Source: Salipaludibacillus daqingensis
Lineage (GTDB): Bacteria > Bacillota > Bacilli > Bacillales > Salisediminibacteriaceae
NCBI RefSeq assembly: GCF_029891575.1
Contig: NZ_JARZHF010000002.1
Location: forward strand, 248,001 to 312,000
DNA: 64,000 nucleotides
Direction: 5' to 3'
Shown: one piece after another, positions 31,552 to 41,651 of the stretch
How positions within the stretch are numbered: the first letter of the stretch is position 1
Layout of the letters: each line of letters starts with the position of its first letter
Made by a program: the position numbers and the translations under genes
Notes under the pieces: model-generated
What the model saw: the letters and a program-made list of their open reading frames with translations, nothing else
Told to the model about the DNA's origin: nothing
The model's database searches: none

Positions 31552-32525
31552 GAAATCCACACCTCTAAATAAACACCTGTAATTGCAAAAATTATACCTA
31601 TCAACCAAAACGTCACTACAACTCGCCACTCGCTCCATCCAGAAAGTTCATAATGATGATGAAGAGGACTCATCTTAAATACCCGCTTTCCTCGTGTTTT
31701 AAACGAGATGACTTGGATGATAACCGATAGTGTTTCAATAACAAAAACCCCACCGATAACAACGAGTAATAATTCCATTTTTGTTAAAATAGCAATCATC
31801 GCCAGCGCGCCACCTAAAGCTAGTGACCCTGTATCTCCCATAAAAACTTTAGCAGGGTGAGCGTTGAATACTAGAAACCCTAATACAGATCCCACAACGG
31901 CTATAGAAAACAATGACACTGTCAGCATATCTGTAGAATAAGCGATAATAGCAAACGAACCGAAGGCAACCGCAGCAGTTCCAGCTACTAATCCATCAAG
32001 TCCATCTGTTAAATTCACTGCATTACTTGCACCTACAAGCATAACAATAATAAGCGGCAGATAAAGCCACCCAAAGTCAACAGCAAAGTTTGTTCCAGGC
32101 AAGTGAACTTCTGTAGATAAACCTGTTTGCTGCAGAACAACATAAACAATGACTGAAATGGCTACTTGCCCTAAAAATTTCTGCTTTGATGTTAATCCTA
32201 AGTTTCTTTTTTTCACTACTTTAATATAATCGTCTAAAAAACCTAACAATCCAAATCCAACAGTAACTAAAAGCAATAGCCAAACTTCAACACCAATGTT
32301 CTGGAATTGTCCTGCCATAACCAATGAAGATAAAACGATGGAAAGAATAATGACAAGCCCCCCCATCGTTGGGGTACCCGTTTTTTTCTGGTGAGATTTT
32401 GGCCCTTCTTCTCGAATACTTTGACCAAATTTCAGCTTTCTTAAAAACGGAATAAAAATCGGTGACAAAAACACCGTTAATAAAAATGATAATAATAATG
32501 TAAATAACAACCCTTGTTCCAACAT
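31548..32525 (-). CDS. mraY: Phospho-MurNAc-pentapeptide translocase
   Basis: Integral membrane enzyme (325 aa, ten hydrophobic segments) that makes lipid I from UDP-MurNAc-pentapeptide and undecaprenyl phosphate. Catalytic motifs are present: [34 protein letters not shown] and [11 protein letters not shown] at 32525 has AAAGGAG 8 nt upstream. It lies 15 bp after the MurF-like gene. Confidence 0.97.
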   Translation of the reverse strand: MLEQGLLFTLLLSFLLTVFLSPIFIPFLRKLKFGQSIREEGPKSHQKKTGTPTMGGLVIILSIVLSSLVMAGQFQNIGVEVWLLLLVTVGFGLLGFLDDYIKVVKKRNLGLTSKQKFLGQVAISVIVYVVLQQTGLSTEVHLPGTNFAVDFGWLYLPLIIVMLVGASNAVNLTDGLDGLVAGTAAVAFGSFAIIAYSTDMLTVSLFSIAVVGSVLGFLVFNAHPAKVFMGDTGSLALGGALAMIAILTKMELLLVVIGGVFVIETLSVIIQVISFKTRGKRVFKMSPLHHHYELSGWSEWRVVVTFWLIGIIFAITGVYLEVWIS

Positions 32526-32540
32526 GAAAGGAACTCCTTT

Positions 32541-33881
32541 CTACCGCCTGTTCAACTCGTTAATTATTTGTTCTAACAACTCTCTATTCGCACCTCTATA
32601 TAGTATCAAGCTAGATGATTCCAGCAATTCTTTAAATGTATCAATTGCTTCCGCGTGATTATTAAAGTGCTTGTTATTAAGTTTATCGTCTCCGACTCTT
32701 TTTAATGCCTCTGTAACCCAAAAAGCTTTTTCACCTATCGTAATAACATCTGTTATAGGAGGAGACATGTGCATAGCAAATGTCTCATGAAGAGTTTTAT
32801 CTAATGGATTTGCTTGAAATCCTTCGTCAACGATAACAACTCGTCTATCAAAATCATGAAGATGTTTTACCATTCCTAACGAATATTCCACGTCACTTTC
32901 TTCGACGTTTCCATGATCAAATAAAACAACCGACTTTTCCGCCATACCAATGTGATCAAGAGAAAGGTCTTCTAGCGTCAAACTTTTCAGTGCCGAGTAG
33001 ATTTTGTCTGCCCCTAGTCCTAAATGAATCGCCATACCAATTACTCCAGCAACTGGTTTAATATGACGACTTAATAAAACAGGAAGCTCAAAATCCATAA
33101 ATAATACACCTGCTATTTGAAAAGTAACAACTTCTTCCTTTCTCTCCACCTTATGCACTTTAAAAATGTTATCTTCCGCATAACCAAACTTCATCACATC
33201 TGCCGTCCAATCATACTGATCAACATCGAAATCACCATCAATGAATAACGTTCCACTTCGCTTCATACCATCTTCAATATGAGTAGATGTTCGGTTCATT
33301 TCGTCCATTTCAGTAATAATCGCAAAGCTAGGTTGCAAGAGTTTACTTACATAGCTTAGTTTCTCTTTTGAAGAAGGAACTTCATAAATAAGAGCGTCTG
33401 TCTCATTAGGCATCGATAAGATTGTTTCAATCACATATAATTGATTTCCAGAGCCTTCTGTTGTGTCATGAATGGTATACGATTTTCCTAATACTCGTTT
33501 CATCACTGCTTTTGTCGAAAACCTTGAATAATCACCGGTTATAGCAATTCTAACGGGATCCACTTCAAACAAGTACCTATCTGCCATTTTTTCAACAGCT
33601 TCTAATGGATCATCCACAAAAAATATAGGGAAATTGTTTGGTAATGTAGGTGGTAAGTCATGATCTTTTTTCCAAAAAGTAGCAACTGCCCCGTTCTCAA
33701 TTGCTGTTTCAATGAATTGATGCCCATCGTATCGTTGGTCATTCATTGGCACAAAGATTTCTCCTTCTTTTAAACGGTTCATATCAAAGCAAACGCCTTT
33801 TGCCATAAATGTAATCGTAAACGTTCCTTCTATTTCGCTACATACGGACTTGATAAGTTGACTATCGATATGTCCATTCAT
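32541..33881 (-). CDS. MurF-like protein lacking the ATP-binding and catalytic motifs
   Basis: Located in the murF slot between murE and mraY and of MurF length (446 aa). The N-terminal domain is MurF-like (GEIFVPMNDQRYDGHQF, then ENGAVATFWKKD) and the next segment follows the MurF plan (VLGKSYTIHDTTEG, TILSMPNETDALIYE). The P-loop expected as GSNGKTTTK reads GDYSRFSTK (residues 116-124); the NxHIGxP, EMG and NIGEAHL motifs read GSGNQLY, YEVPSS and EMDEMNRTS; the C-terminal DxYNANP motif is not seen. The frame is intact over its whole length, so it looks like a maintained pseudoenzyme, not a decaying gene. Start ATG one base after the murE stop, with GGGGCGG upstream. An active murF is expected elsewhere. 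Confidence 0.8.
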   Translation of the reverse strand: MNGHIDSQLIKSVCSEIEGTFTITFMAKGVCFDMNRLKEGEIFVPMNDQRYDGHQFIETAIENGAVATFWKKDHDLPPTLPNNFPIFFVDDPLEAVEKMADRYLFEVDPVRIAITGDYSRFSTKAVMKRVLGKSYTIHDTTEGSGNQLYVIETILSMPNETDALIYEVPSSKEKLSYVSKLLQPSFAIITEMDEMNRTSTHIEDGMKRSGTLFIDGDFDVDQYDWTADVMKFGYAEDNIFKVHKVERKEEVVTFQIAGVLFMDFELPVLLSRHIKPVAGVIGMAIHLGLGADKIYSALKSLTLEDLSLDHIGMAEKSVVLFDHGNVEESDVEYSLGMVKHLHDFDRRVVIVDEGFQANPLDKTLHETFAMHMSPPITDVITIGEKAFWVTEALKRVGDDKLNNKHFNNHAEAIDTFKELLESSSLILYRGANRELLEQIINELNRR

Positions 33882-33882
33882 G

Positions 33883-35349
33883 TCAATTCCGCCCCTTTAT
33901 TGCTTTTAATGCTTCCACTTTATCATCAAAATCAAATGTCTTATCTCCAATAATTTGATATGTTTCGTGGCCTTTCCCGGCAATTAAAATGATTTCATCT
34001 TGTTCCGCTCGTTCTACAGCTTGGTTAATCGCGTCTTTTCGACTTTCTACTACTAAGTAATCTTTCTCAACCATGCCTTTTTCCATTTCACGGATAATTT
34101 GTCTCGGATCTTCAGAACGAGGATTATCAGAAGTTAGGTAGACAAAATCAGCAAGTTCTTCAGCGATAGCTGCCATTTGCGGGCGTTTTGATCGATCACG
34201 ATCTCCTCCACAACCAACAATAACTGAGATTTTTCCTTTAGCAATCTCTTTTATCGTCTCCAATACATTCCTTAGACTATCAGGTGTATGTGCGTAATCA
34301 ACAATGACATGAAAAGGAGCCTCTGCATCTACCTTTTCAAAACGACCTGCAACACCAGAAATTTTTGCTAAGCTATGTTGTATCGATTCTAGTTGTACCC
34401 CTGAAGCATAAGTCGCTGCTGCTGCTGCAAGAGCATTATATACGGAGAATTTACCTGGAAGTTGTAACGTAATAGCATACTCTTTACTCCCAACAACAAG
34501 CTTAAAGTTTGCTCCTGATTCATGAATATTCACATCGACTGCTCGGAAATCTGCTTGCTCATCCATTCCGTAAGTAATGATAGGTGCTGCGGTCATTTTT
34601 TCTAATTGAGGAAAAAAGTCGTCATCCATATTTAGAATAGCGATGTTCTGTCCAGTCTTCTGATAACGACTACCTAGTTGAGAAAAAAGCAACCCTTTCG
34701 CTTGTCCATACTTTTCCATTGTCTCATGATAGTCTAAATGGTCTTGCGACAAATTTGTAAAAACACCAACATTAAATTCAGTACCGTGAACTCTTCCTAA
34801 TTCTAGTGCATGAGAAGAGACCTCCATCGTCACTGTTTTTACTCCTTCTTCAACCATTTGTGCAAATTCTTTTTGAAGGACAAGTGATTCTGGAGTTGTA
34901 TTTTTCACTTCTATTTCTTTACCTTTATATTTCATATACATTGTTCCAATAATGCCAGTTTCCATATCGTGATCCGTTAAAATGGAATGAATAAGATGTG
35001 TCGTCGATGTTTTCCCATTCGTGCCCGTCACACCAATCATATGCATTTTAGAACTCGGCAACTGATAAAAATGGGCAGATAATATGGCCATCGTCCGTTT
35101 CACATCTCTTACTTTGATCATCGGTACATCTACTTGTATTTCTTTTTCAACAACGAGGGCGACAGCCCCCATTTTAATCGCTTGCTCGGCAAAATCGTGT
35201 CCATCCACAGTAAAACCTGGAACACAAAAGAATAAACTTCCTGCTTCGATTTTACGTGAATCCATTTCTAAGCTTTGAATAGAAGGATTATCTTCTCCTA
35301 TATATTTACAAGCTGGTAATAAATTTGCCAATTCTTTTAATTGCATCAT
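33883..35349 (-). CDS. murE: UDP-MurNAc-tripeptide synthetase, meso-DAP adding
   Basis: Adds meso-diaminopimelate to UDP-MurNAc-L-Ala-D-Glu (488 aa). The P-loop is VTGTNGKTSTTH near residue 110, the carbamylated-lysine region follows NLSQDHLDYHETMEKYGQAK, and the substrate motif SDNPRSEDP identifies the diaminopimelate type. The start may be either of two adjacent ATGs; GAGGG is 9 nt before the first. One base separates it from the MurF-like gene. Confidence 0.97.
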   Translation of the reverse strand: MMQLKELANLLPACKYIGEDNPSIQSLEMDSRKIEAGSLFFCVPGFTVDGHDFAEQAIKMGAVALVVEKEIQVDVPMIKVRDVKRTMAILSAHFYQLPSSKMHMIGVTGTNGKTSTTHLIHSILTDHDMETGIIGTMYMKYKGKEIEVKNTTPESLVLQKEFAQMVEEGVKTVTMEVSSHALELGRVHGTEFNVGVFTNLSQDHLDYHETMEKYGQAKGLLFSQLGSRYQKTGQNIAILNMDDDFFPQLEKMTAAPIITYGMDEQADFRAVDVNIHESGANFKLVVGSKEYAITLQLPGKFSVYNALAAAAATYASGVQLESIQHSLAKISGVAGRFEKVDAEAPFHVIVDYAHTPDSLRNVLETIKEIAKGKISVIVGCGGDRDRSKRPQMAAIAEELADFVYLTSDNPRSEDPRQIIREMEKGMVEKDYLVVESRKDAINQAVERAEQDEIILIAGKGHETYQIIGDKTFDFDDKVEALKAIKGRN

Positions 35350-35421
35350 ATCAAAAATCCCTCTTTCATCAGCTTCTTTCTATGTTTGAAAAGTAATCAT
35401 CGAATGATTCTCAGTTCCATT

Positions 35422-37359
35422 TTACTGTTCCTCAGTTGTTTTGTCACCCATATAAACACGAATTGTCGAACCTGCTTCAATTCGTACTCCAGGTTCAGGT
35501 GATTGTAAAACAACCTCATCTCCGTCTCCATCCACTTCTAGTTTTAAATCATAATAAGATTCATGAATATCTCGGACTGTTCTTCCTATAAGATCAGGCA
35601 CTTCGACAATCGGTGTATCTGTCCACGTTGTTTCTTTTTCAATTTGATCTGATCTCTTCGGAACGCCCATGGCAATAAGCGCATCCTCTATAATGTTCCC
35701 AACAATTGGAGCAGCAACCACCCCTCCAAATTGCACTGTTTCTTTCGGGTTGTCAATCGCGACGTAAACAACAATTTCTGGTTCGTCTGCTGGAGCAAAA
35801 CCTATAAATGAAACGATATGATTGTTTTCCAAATATTTCCCATCTTTTGCTTTTTGAGCCGTTCCTGTTTTTCCACCAATGCGATAACCATCCACAAATG
35901 CACCGCGACCTGTCCCTTTTGCTACCACATGCTCAAGGGCATGTCGAATCTCATCTGATGTCTCTTGAGAGATTACATTTCTTTTCATCAAAGAATCATT
36001 TTTAATGGTTATTTCATTTGTTAAAGGGTCTATAAATTCTTTCGCTAAATAAGGTTGATAAAGGTTCCCACCATTAATCGCTGCGGCAACTGCTGCCACT
36101 TGTTGAATTGGCGTTACAGAAACTCCCTGCCCAAAAGCTGTCGTTGCTAATTCTAACGGCCCTATTGCTTCAGGTTTAAATAATATACCCGTTCCTTCTC
36201 CTTGTAAATCGATACCAGTTTCTTGACCAAATCCGAAATTAGTAATATATTCAAATAATTTTTTTTCCCCCAACCTTTCTCCCAAGACGACAAAACCTGG
36301 GTTGCACGAATTTTGTACAACTTCTAAAAAGGTTTGAGAACCGTGGCCACCTTTCTTCCAACATTTAAGTTTTTGACCTGAAACCTCAATATATCCTGGA
36401 TCATAAAAATTATCTTTTTCTAAATCAACGAGTTGTTCTTCAAGTGCCGCAGCAAGTGTAATGATTTTAAATGTAGATCCAGGTTCATAAGTGCTCCAAA
36501 TCGGTTTATTTTGGTTATATATTTCTGCTGGAACGTCTTGAAATTTCTCTGGGTCATAATCTGGTCTTGAAGACATTCCTAAAATTTCTCCATTATTAGG
36601 ATCCATCGCTATCGCTATCGCACCATCGGGGTTATATACTGCTTCCGCTTCATCTAATTCTCTTTCTAATATTGTTTGTACTTTAGCATCCACTGTTAGT
36701 TTCATATGTTGTCCATCCGTTGGAGGAGTGTAACGATCGGCTAAATCGGGCATTCTTCTGCCTTTCGCATCAGAATAAAAAGACACATGTCCAGATTCCC
36801 CTTTTAGTAGCTCATCATAATACAACTCTAAACCTGTTAACCCTTGATTATCAATTCCAGCAAAACCTAATACATGCGATAAGTAATTACCTCTCGGGTA
36901 GTGTCTTCTGTAATCTTCTGCCACATAGATACCTTCTAACTGTAGCGATCGAACCTCATTTGCTATTTCGTTGGTTACTTTTCTGCCCTCAGGATTAATT
37001 CGAACAATCGATTCGTTTTTTGTCAGTTTTTCATAAGCTTTTTCTGTTGTTATAGATAATACACTTGCTAATTTTTCAGAGTCAGCAACTGGATCTTTAA
37101 TTTGCCTTGGCGCAACTAAAATTGACGGTGCTGTCACGTTCGTGGCTAAAATATCACCATTACGATCCAGTATCTCACCTCTTTGTGCTTCAAATGGAAT
37201 ATTTCTGCCCCATGATTCTTCTGCTTTCTCAGATATATCATCACCCATAACGACTTGGACGTACCATAACCGACCGATCATAATTAAAAATAAACAAACA
37301 CCAGTAATTAATGTAAATACAAGTCTTTTTCTAACCGTCACATATGAAACTCTTTTCAT
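35422..37359 (-). CDS. spoVD: Sporulation-specific penicillin-binding protein SpoVD
   Basis: Class B transpeptidase (645 aa) for spore cortex synthesis, partner of SpoVE. One N-terminal membrane anchor (about residues 12-32), a dimerisation domain with RGEILDRNGDILA, and the transpeptidase motifs YEPGSTFK, NSCN and GGKTGTAQ. A single PASTA domain (VPDLIGRTVRDI, then GVRIEAGSTIRVYMGD) ends the protein, as in SpoVD. Start at 37359 (MKRVSYVTVRKR) with GGGGAGG 6 nt upstream. A terminator separates it from pbpB. Confidence 0.94.
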   Translation of the reverse strand: MKRVSYVTVRKRLVFTLITGVCLFLIMIGRLWYVQVVMGDDISEKAEESWGRNIPFEAQRGEILDRNGDILATNVTAPSILVAPRQIKDPVADSEKLASVLSITTEKAYEKLTKNESIVRINPEGRKVTNEIANEVRSLQLEGIYVAEDYRRHYPRGNYLSHVLGFAGIDNQGLTGLELYYDELLKGESGHVSFYSDAKGRRMPDLADRYTPPTDGQHMKLTVDAKVQTILERELDEAEAVYNPDGAIAIAMDPNNGEILGMSSRPDYDPEKFQDVPAEIYNQNKPIWSTYEPGSTFKIITLAAALEEQLVDLEKDNFYDPGYIEVSGQKLKCWKKGGHGSQTFLEVVQNSCNPGFVVLGERLGEKKLFEYITNFGFGQETGIDLQGEGTGILFKPEAIGPLELATTAFGQGVSVTPIQQVAAVAAAINGGNLYQPYLAKEFIDPLTNEITIKNDSLMKRNVISQETSDEIRHALEHVVAKGTGRGAFVDGYRIGGKTGTAQKAKDGKYLENNHIVSFIGFAPADEPEIVVYVAIDNPKETVQFGGVVAAPIVGNIIEDALIAMGVPKRSDQIEKETTWTDTPIVEVPDLIGRTVRDIHESYYDLKLEVDGDGDEVVLQSPEPGVRIEAGSTIRVYMGDKTTEEQ

Positions 37360-37404
37360 TATGAACCTCCCCAACAAGACAATTTGGCTTGGTTCACATA
37401 TATG

Positions 37405-37432
37405 AAAAAAAAGGACAGGTTAGAACCTGCCC
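37405..37432 (-). terminator. Terminator between pbpB and spoVD
   Basis: GGGCAGGTT and AACCTGTCC (37432-37424 with 37421-37413, one G-U pair) followed on the minus strand by T8. It should separate vegetative dcw transcription from spoVD, which then needs its own promoter; none of the nearby sequence is a good sigma-factor match. Confidence 0.85.
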
Positions 37433-37488
37433 AATTAGGAAAGAGAAAGAACACGATCAATATTAATCATTGGAGCTTATAACCACCC

Positions 37489-39678
37489 CTAATCCATGAA
37501 AAAATCTTCATCGTTCTCTTCACTATCGTTTCCATCTTCCATACCATCTTCATCGGGTAATTCGACTTCATCCATCGACAGTTCAATAATCATTCGGCTG
37601 AGATCAGTCATTTCACTACCAGCACTTGGCTTTTGTACTTGAACAAAACCTTCTCCGCTTACATCCATATCAATTCCGGTTACTTCACCAAGCAAATAAA
37701 CACTTCGTGATGACCAGTTAGTAACGTCGGGAACAAGCGGATTATCATCATTGGTTAATAATATAACTCTTTCACCATGGATTAGTTCAGAGCCTTCTGA
37801 ATGGGACTGTCGGACAATCTCACTTCCGTTTCCAATTGTCGTCACTTCTAGCCCGTAATCGGTTAATTGTTCTTTCACATCATCCGTTGATTCTCCTTCG
37901 TAATTTCCCAATATAATTTCCTCTTGAACAGAATGTACATCGTCTTCATCTGATGGCGCAATATTTAAATATTGAAGGCTTTGTTCCATTACTTGTCGAA
38001 AGATCATCGAAACAGGCTCAGATCCAACTTGAGATGGCTCTAAATCAGGTCGATCTACAGCTACATAGACAATGACTTCAGGATCGGAGGAAGGTGCCAT
38101 ACCTAAAAAGGAATAAATATTTTCTCCAGATAAATATCCACCTGTTTCACCAGCAATTTGTGCAGTCCCTGTTTTTCCAGCGACGTCAAATCCGTCAATG
38201 GCAAAAGGTCGTCCTGTTCCAACGTCAGATGTAACAACTGTTTCCATCAAACCTAGAACTTCTTTAGCCGTTTCTTCTGAAATAGGTTCTCCTTTAATTT
38301 CTGATTCTCCTTGATATTCAATGTCTCCTGAACTAGCATCTTGTATCCGGTCAATGACATACGGTTTCATCATTTTACCGCCATTTGCTATCGCTGTTGC
38401 AGCTTGAATTTGTTGAATTGGCGTAATCGCTGACCCTTGTCCAAAAGATGTGGTTGCCGCATCGATCCGATATTGATCTGCAATAAGCCCTGTCGCTTCG
38501 TTTGGTAAATCTATGCCTGTCATATCACGAAAACCAAAAGCATTCACATACTCATATAGACGTTCTGGACCAAGTAATTCTAACGCAATTTTAGAAAAGG
38601 CAACATTAGATGATCGTTGAAACCCTTCTTCATAAGTGATCTCACCCCAACCTCTACCTTGGTTATGATCCCTAACAGTACGATCAATAATTTCATAAGA
38701 ACCAGACTCAAACGTATTATCTCCTTGAAATACCCCTTCTTCTATTGCAGCAGCAAGAGTAAAAATTTTCATCGTTGAGCCAGGCTCAAACCTAGAGGAT
38801 ATATTGAAATTCGTATAGTTTTCAATCGATTCGTATTGATTAGGATTAAAGCTTGGACGGTTACTCATTCCTAGAATTTCTCCTGTTTTAGCATTTGCGA
38901 CTACAGCCATCATTCTTTCAGGACTATATTCTTCATCCACTTGACTCATCGTTTGTTCAATGGACATTTGAATTCTAGAATCAATTGTTAGAAAAACATC
39001 ATCTCCGTTTTTAGGTTCTTCAATAATCTCTTCTGCGTTGACAAGACGTCTATTTCGTCCATCTTTCTTGTATGTGATTTCTCCGTTTGTTTGCTTCAAA
39101 TGTTCATCTAAACTACTTTCAAGTCCCATTCTAGCAACGGACATATCCCGTTCAGTATACCCAATAATATGGGACGCAAATGTTTGGTTAGGGTAATAGC
39201 GACGTGGATCTTCTCGAAATATAATTCCGTCTATTTCAAGTTCTTCAACTTTCTTCTTTTTTTCAAAGCTAATATTTTTAGCTTGTGCACCTAATTCGAC
39301 TTGAACTGCATCTCTTGTCAATTGGTTTTCAATCATTTCTTCTTCGATTTCCAATACAGAGCTTAACTTTTGAGCAGCATCTCTTGGATCAGTTATATGA
39401 TTTTCAAATCGATCATCAAGAACAGCAATAATCGTATAAGATGTGATTTCTTCTGCTAACACGTCTCCATTTCGATCGTGAATGGAACCGCGATGACCTT
39501 CAATTATTCGAGATTCAGACCAGCGTCTTTCTAAAAGCTCTTCTAAATTAGTTCCTTGCACTTCTTTCGCTGCTTGTATGTAAATAAAACGGGAAAAAAG
39601 GAGAACAATGATCGCTAAAAAGATAAACAAAAAAATTAACGCTCTTGTTGTCACCCGCTTATTTCTCACTTCTTCCAT
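37489..39678 (-). CDS. pbpB: Division transpeptidase PBP2B
   Basis: Class B penicillin-binding protein (729 aa) essential for septal peptidoglycan crosslinking. One N-terminal membrane segment (residues 11-33), GHRGSIHDRNGDVLAEE in the dimerisation domain, and the active-site motifs FEPGSTMK, RSSN and AGKTGTAQ. Two PASTA repeats follow (from about residue 595). The last 30 residues are unusually acidic (ELPDEDGMEDGND and onward). ATG at 39678 has AAAGGAGGG upstream. Confidence 0.95.
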   Translation of the reverse strand: MEEVRNKRVTTRALIFLFIFLAIIVLLFSRFIYIQAAKEVQGTNLEELLERRWSESRIIEGHRGSIHDRNGDVLAEEITSYTIIAVLDDRFENHITDPRDAAQKLSSVLEIEEEMIENQLTRDAVQVELGAQAKNISFEKKKKVEELEIDGIIFREDPRRYYPNQTFASHIIGYTERDMSVARMGLESSLDEHLKQTNGEITYKKDGRNRRLVNAEEIIEEPKNGDDVFLTIDSRIQMSIEQTMSQVDEEYSPERMMAVVANAKTGEILGMSNRPSFNPNQYESIENYTNFNISSRFEPGSTMKIFTLAAAIEEGVFQGDNTFESGSYEIIDRTVRDHNQGRGWGEITYEEGFQRSSNVAFSKIALELLGPERLYEYVNAFGFRDMTGIDLPNEATGLIADQYRIDAATTSFGQGSAITPIQQIQAATAIANGGKMMKPYVIDRIQDASSGDIEYQGESEIKGEPISEETAKEVLGLMETVVTSDVGTGRPFAIDGFDVAGKTGTAQIAGETGGYLSGENIYSFLGMAPSSDPEVIVYVAVDRPDLEPSQVGSEPVSMIFRQVMEQSLQYLNIAPSDEDDVHSVQEEIILGNYEGESTDDVKEQLTDYGLEVTTIGNGSEIVRQSHSEGSELIHGERVILLTNDDNPLVPDVTNWSSRSVYLLGEVTGIDMDVSGEGFVQVQKPSAGSEMTDLSRMIIELSMDEVELPDEDGMEDGNDSEENDEDFFMD

Positions 39679-39716
39679 CGCTTCTCCCTCCTTTCATCAT
39701 ACTTAAAAAGGAGTCA

Positions 39717-40088
39717 CTAATCATTTCCGTGAATAACTTTAACACTTTTATCATTTAGTTCCATACCTAAATCATTTTGTGCAATATCTAGAATTCTATC
39801 AGGATCTGATAGTTCTTTTACTTGCAATGTCAATCCGCCATTAACTTCTTGTTGTTGTGTAATTTCAGTTTCTGTTTGTTGTATTTGATGATTCAATGAA
39901 TACATTGTTGCATAGTTTGAAAGAATGAGATAGAGCACAAATATCACTGCAATAAGCGCCATAGAATAAATCAATTTTTCCCCCTTCGTTATTCCGCCCT
40001 TAAACACACGTTCTTTCACTGTTCTCGTCTGACGATCATGCTGTGGTAACGAACTTTCTTGCAACCGCTTTTCCACGAGTGGACTCAT
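39717..40088 (-). CDS. ftsL: Cell-division protein FtsL
   Basis: Small bitopic divisome protein (123 aa): basic cytoplasmic N-terminus, one transmembrane helix (about residues 40-60, IYSMALIAVIFVLYLILS) and an extracellular coiled coil (QQTETEITQQQEVNGGL). It pairs with DivIC and DivIB. Identification rests on size, topology and position between rsmH and pbpB. The start at 40088 has AGGAGG 7 nt upstream; an ATG two codons earlier is too close to it. Confidence 0.9.
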   Translation of the reverse strand: MSPLVEKRLQESSLPQHDRQTRTVKERVFKGGITKGEKLIYSMALIAVIFVLYLILSNYATMYSLNHQIQQTETEITQQQEVNGGLTLQVKELSDPDRILDIAQNDLGMELNDKSVKVIHGND

Positions 40089-40100
40089 ATTCATTCCTCC

Positions 40101-41036
40101 TTATTGGTTTTTTTCGGCTATTCTTAATTTCGCCGAATGGGCTCGGTTGTTCACCGCTAATTCTTGTTCATTTGCAAGGATAGGTTTGCGAGTAACCAAT
40201 GTTAATTCCGGTTCAAACCCCTTAGGGATAACCGGTAATCCTTTAGGTAATTCTGGATAACTGCTTTTCTTTTTAAACACTTGTTTACATATACGGTCTT
40301 CCAATGAATGGAAGGTAATAACAGCAATTCTTCCTCCTGGTTTCGTGAAATCAATCGCGTCAGATATTGCTTTTTCAAAAACATTCAGTTCATCGTTAAC
40401 TGCAATACGTATGGCTTGAAAAGTCCGCTTCGCCGGATGTCCACCTTTTCTTCTTGCCGGTGCAGGAATGGCGTCCTTAATAATCTCTACTAGTTGAAAT
40501 GTCGTTTCAATCGGAGCTGTTTCACGGAATTTTTCGATTTTTCTAGCAATTTGTTTAGAAAATTTCTCCTCACCGTACTTTGATATAATTCCCATTAGCT
40601 CATGGAAAGTCCAGTTATTAACCACTTCATAAGCAGTTAATTGTTGGGTTTGATCCATTCGCATATCAAGTGGGGCATCATAACGATAACTGAACCCTCT
40701 TTCCGGTTCATCAAACTGAGGAGAAGAAACGCCTAAATCAAAAATAAAACCATCAACTTCCATAATTTGTCTAGCCTCTAATTCTTCTTTTAAATTTAAA
40801 AAATTATTATGTACAAATTGAATATTGCTGGAAAAAGGTGCAAGCCTTTCTTTTGCAAAAGCTAATGCTTTATCATCTTGATCAAAAGCAATTAACTTCC
40901 CTTGTGGAGAAAGCTCTTGTAAAAGCCGTTCACTGTGACCTCCACCACCAAGAGTACAATCAACGTAAGTTCCATTAGGGTCCACTTGCAACCCATTAAT
41001 TGTTTCCTCTTTTAAAACTGTTTCATGTTCAAACAA
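40101..41036 (-). CDS. rsmH: 16S rRNA (cytosine1402-N4)-methyltransferase
   Basis: SAM-dependent methyltransferase RsmH/MraW (311 aa). The SAM-binding motif [14 protein letters not shown] is near residue 30, followed by [33 protein letters not shown] and [13 protein letters not shown] choose TTG at 41036 ([11 protein letters not shown], read as Met) with GGAAGGAGG 8 nt upstream, which gives the usual N-terminus; the longer frame starts far from any binding site. Confidence 0.95.
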   Translation of the reverse strand: MFEHETVLKEETINGLQVDPNGTYVDCTLGGGGHSERLLQELSPQGKLIAFDQDDKALAFAKERLAPFSSNIQFVHNNFLNLKEELEARQIMEVDGFIFDLGVSSPQFDEPERGFSYRYDAPLDMRMDQTQQLTAYEVVNNWTFHELMGIISKYGEEKFSKQIARKIEKFRETAPIETTFQLVEIIKDAIPAPARRKGGHPAKRTFQAIRIAVNDELNVFEKAISDAIDFTKPGGRIAVITFHSLEDRICKQVFKKKSSYPELPKGLPVIPKGFEPELTLVTRKPILANEQELAVNNRAHSAKLRIAEKNQ

Positions 41037-41157
41037 ATGATTTGTCCTCCTTCCCCACTTTCTTTTTTTATAAAGCATCTATTTCCTTGGCAATAAGTAT
41101 TTTCGTTTTGTAGCGACACTATGCAATTTCAAGGTGATTATCCTCAAAAATATGATG

Positions 41158-41589
41158 TTATAGTTCAAAATCGACGATTCCTTCGGCAATTTCAGCAAAT
41201 GATTCCTCAGACTCAGCGAAATACTCTTCCCAAATAGCTTTACTCCATATCTCTACACGGTTTGAAACACCGATAATGACACATTCTTTTTCTAATTTAG
41301 CGTAACTGCGCAATGTTGAAGCTATATTTACTCTCCCTTGCTTATCAAGTTCACACTCAGCAGCTCCTGAAAAGAAAAATCTTGTGAAAGCTCTAGCATC
41401 TTTTTTTGTGAACGGAAGAGACTTTAATTTTTGTTCTAATTGTTTCCATTCTTCTTCAGGATAAACAAATAAACACTTATCCATCCCCCTAGTGACTACG
41501 AAGGTGGAACCTAGTTCTTCACGGAATTTGGCAGGAACTATCATACGGCCTTTGTCATCAATATTATGATGATGCTCTCCCATGAACAT
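41158..41589 (-). CDS. mraZ: Transcriptional regulator MraZ
   Basis: AbrB-like, ring-forming DNA-binding protein (143 aa) encoded first in the dcw cluster and repressing or tuning it. Both halves carry the family motif: [14 protein letters not shown] and [13 protein letters not shown]. Start at 41589 (MFMGEHHHN), the canonical N-terminus, seven codons inside the longest frame. Its likely binding sites are the 10-bp-spaced GTGG repeats just upstream. Confidence 0.96.
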   Translation of the reverse strand: MFMGEHHHNIDDKGRMIVPAKFREELGSTFVVTRGMDKCLFVYPEEEWKQLEQKLKSLPFTKKDARAFTRFFFSGAAECELDKQGRVNIASTLRSYAKLEKECVIIGVSNRVEIWSKAIWEEYFAESEESFAEIAEGIVDFEL

Positions 41590-41606
41590 GCGGTCCCAAC
41601 TCCTCT

Positions 41607-41651
41607 CCACTTTCTAACACTAATTTACCACATCCCCCCACTTTAAACCAC
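41607..41651 (-). promoter_or_regulatory. MraZ operator repeats
   Basis: On the minus strand GTGG occurs at 41651-41648, 41641-41638 and 41631-41628, exactly 10 bp apart, with a weaker AGTG in register and another GTGG at 41610-41607. MraZ is known to bind short TGGG-type direct repeats with a 10-bp period in front of its own gene. Confidence 0.75.

Noticed and set aside
32541-33881. Reading the MurF-like gene as a decaying pseudogene
   Set aside because: The frame is full length with a good ribosome binding site and no internal stop or shift, so a maintained pseudoenzyme is more likely. A dN/dS test would decide.
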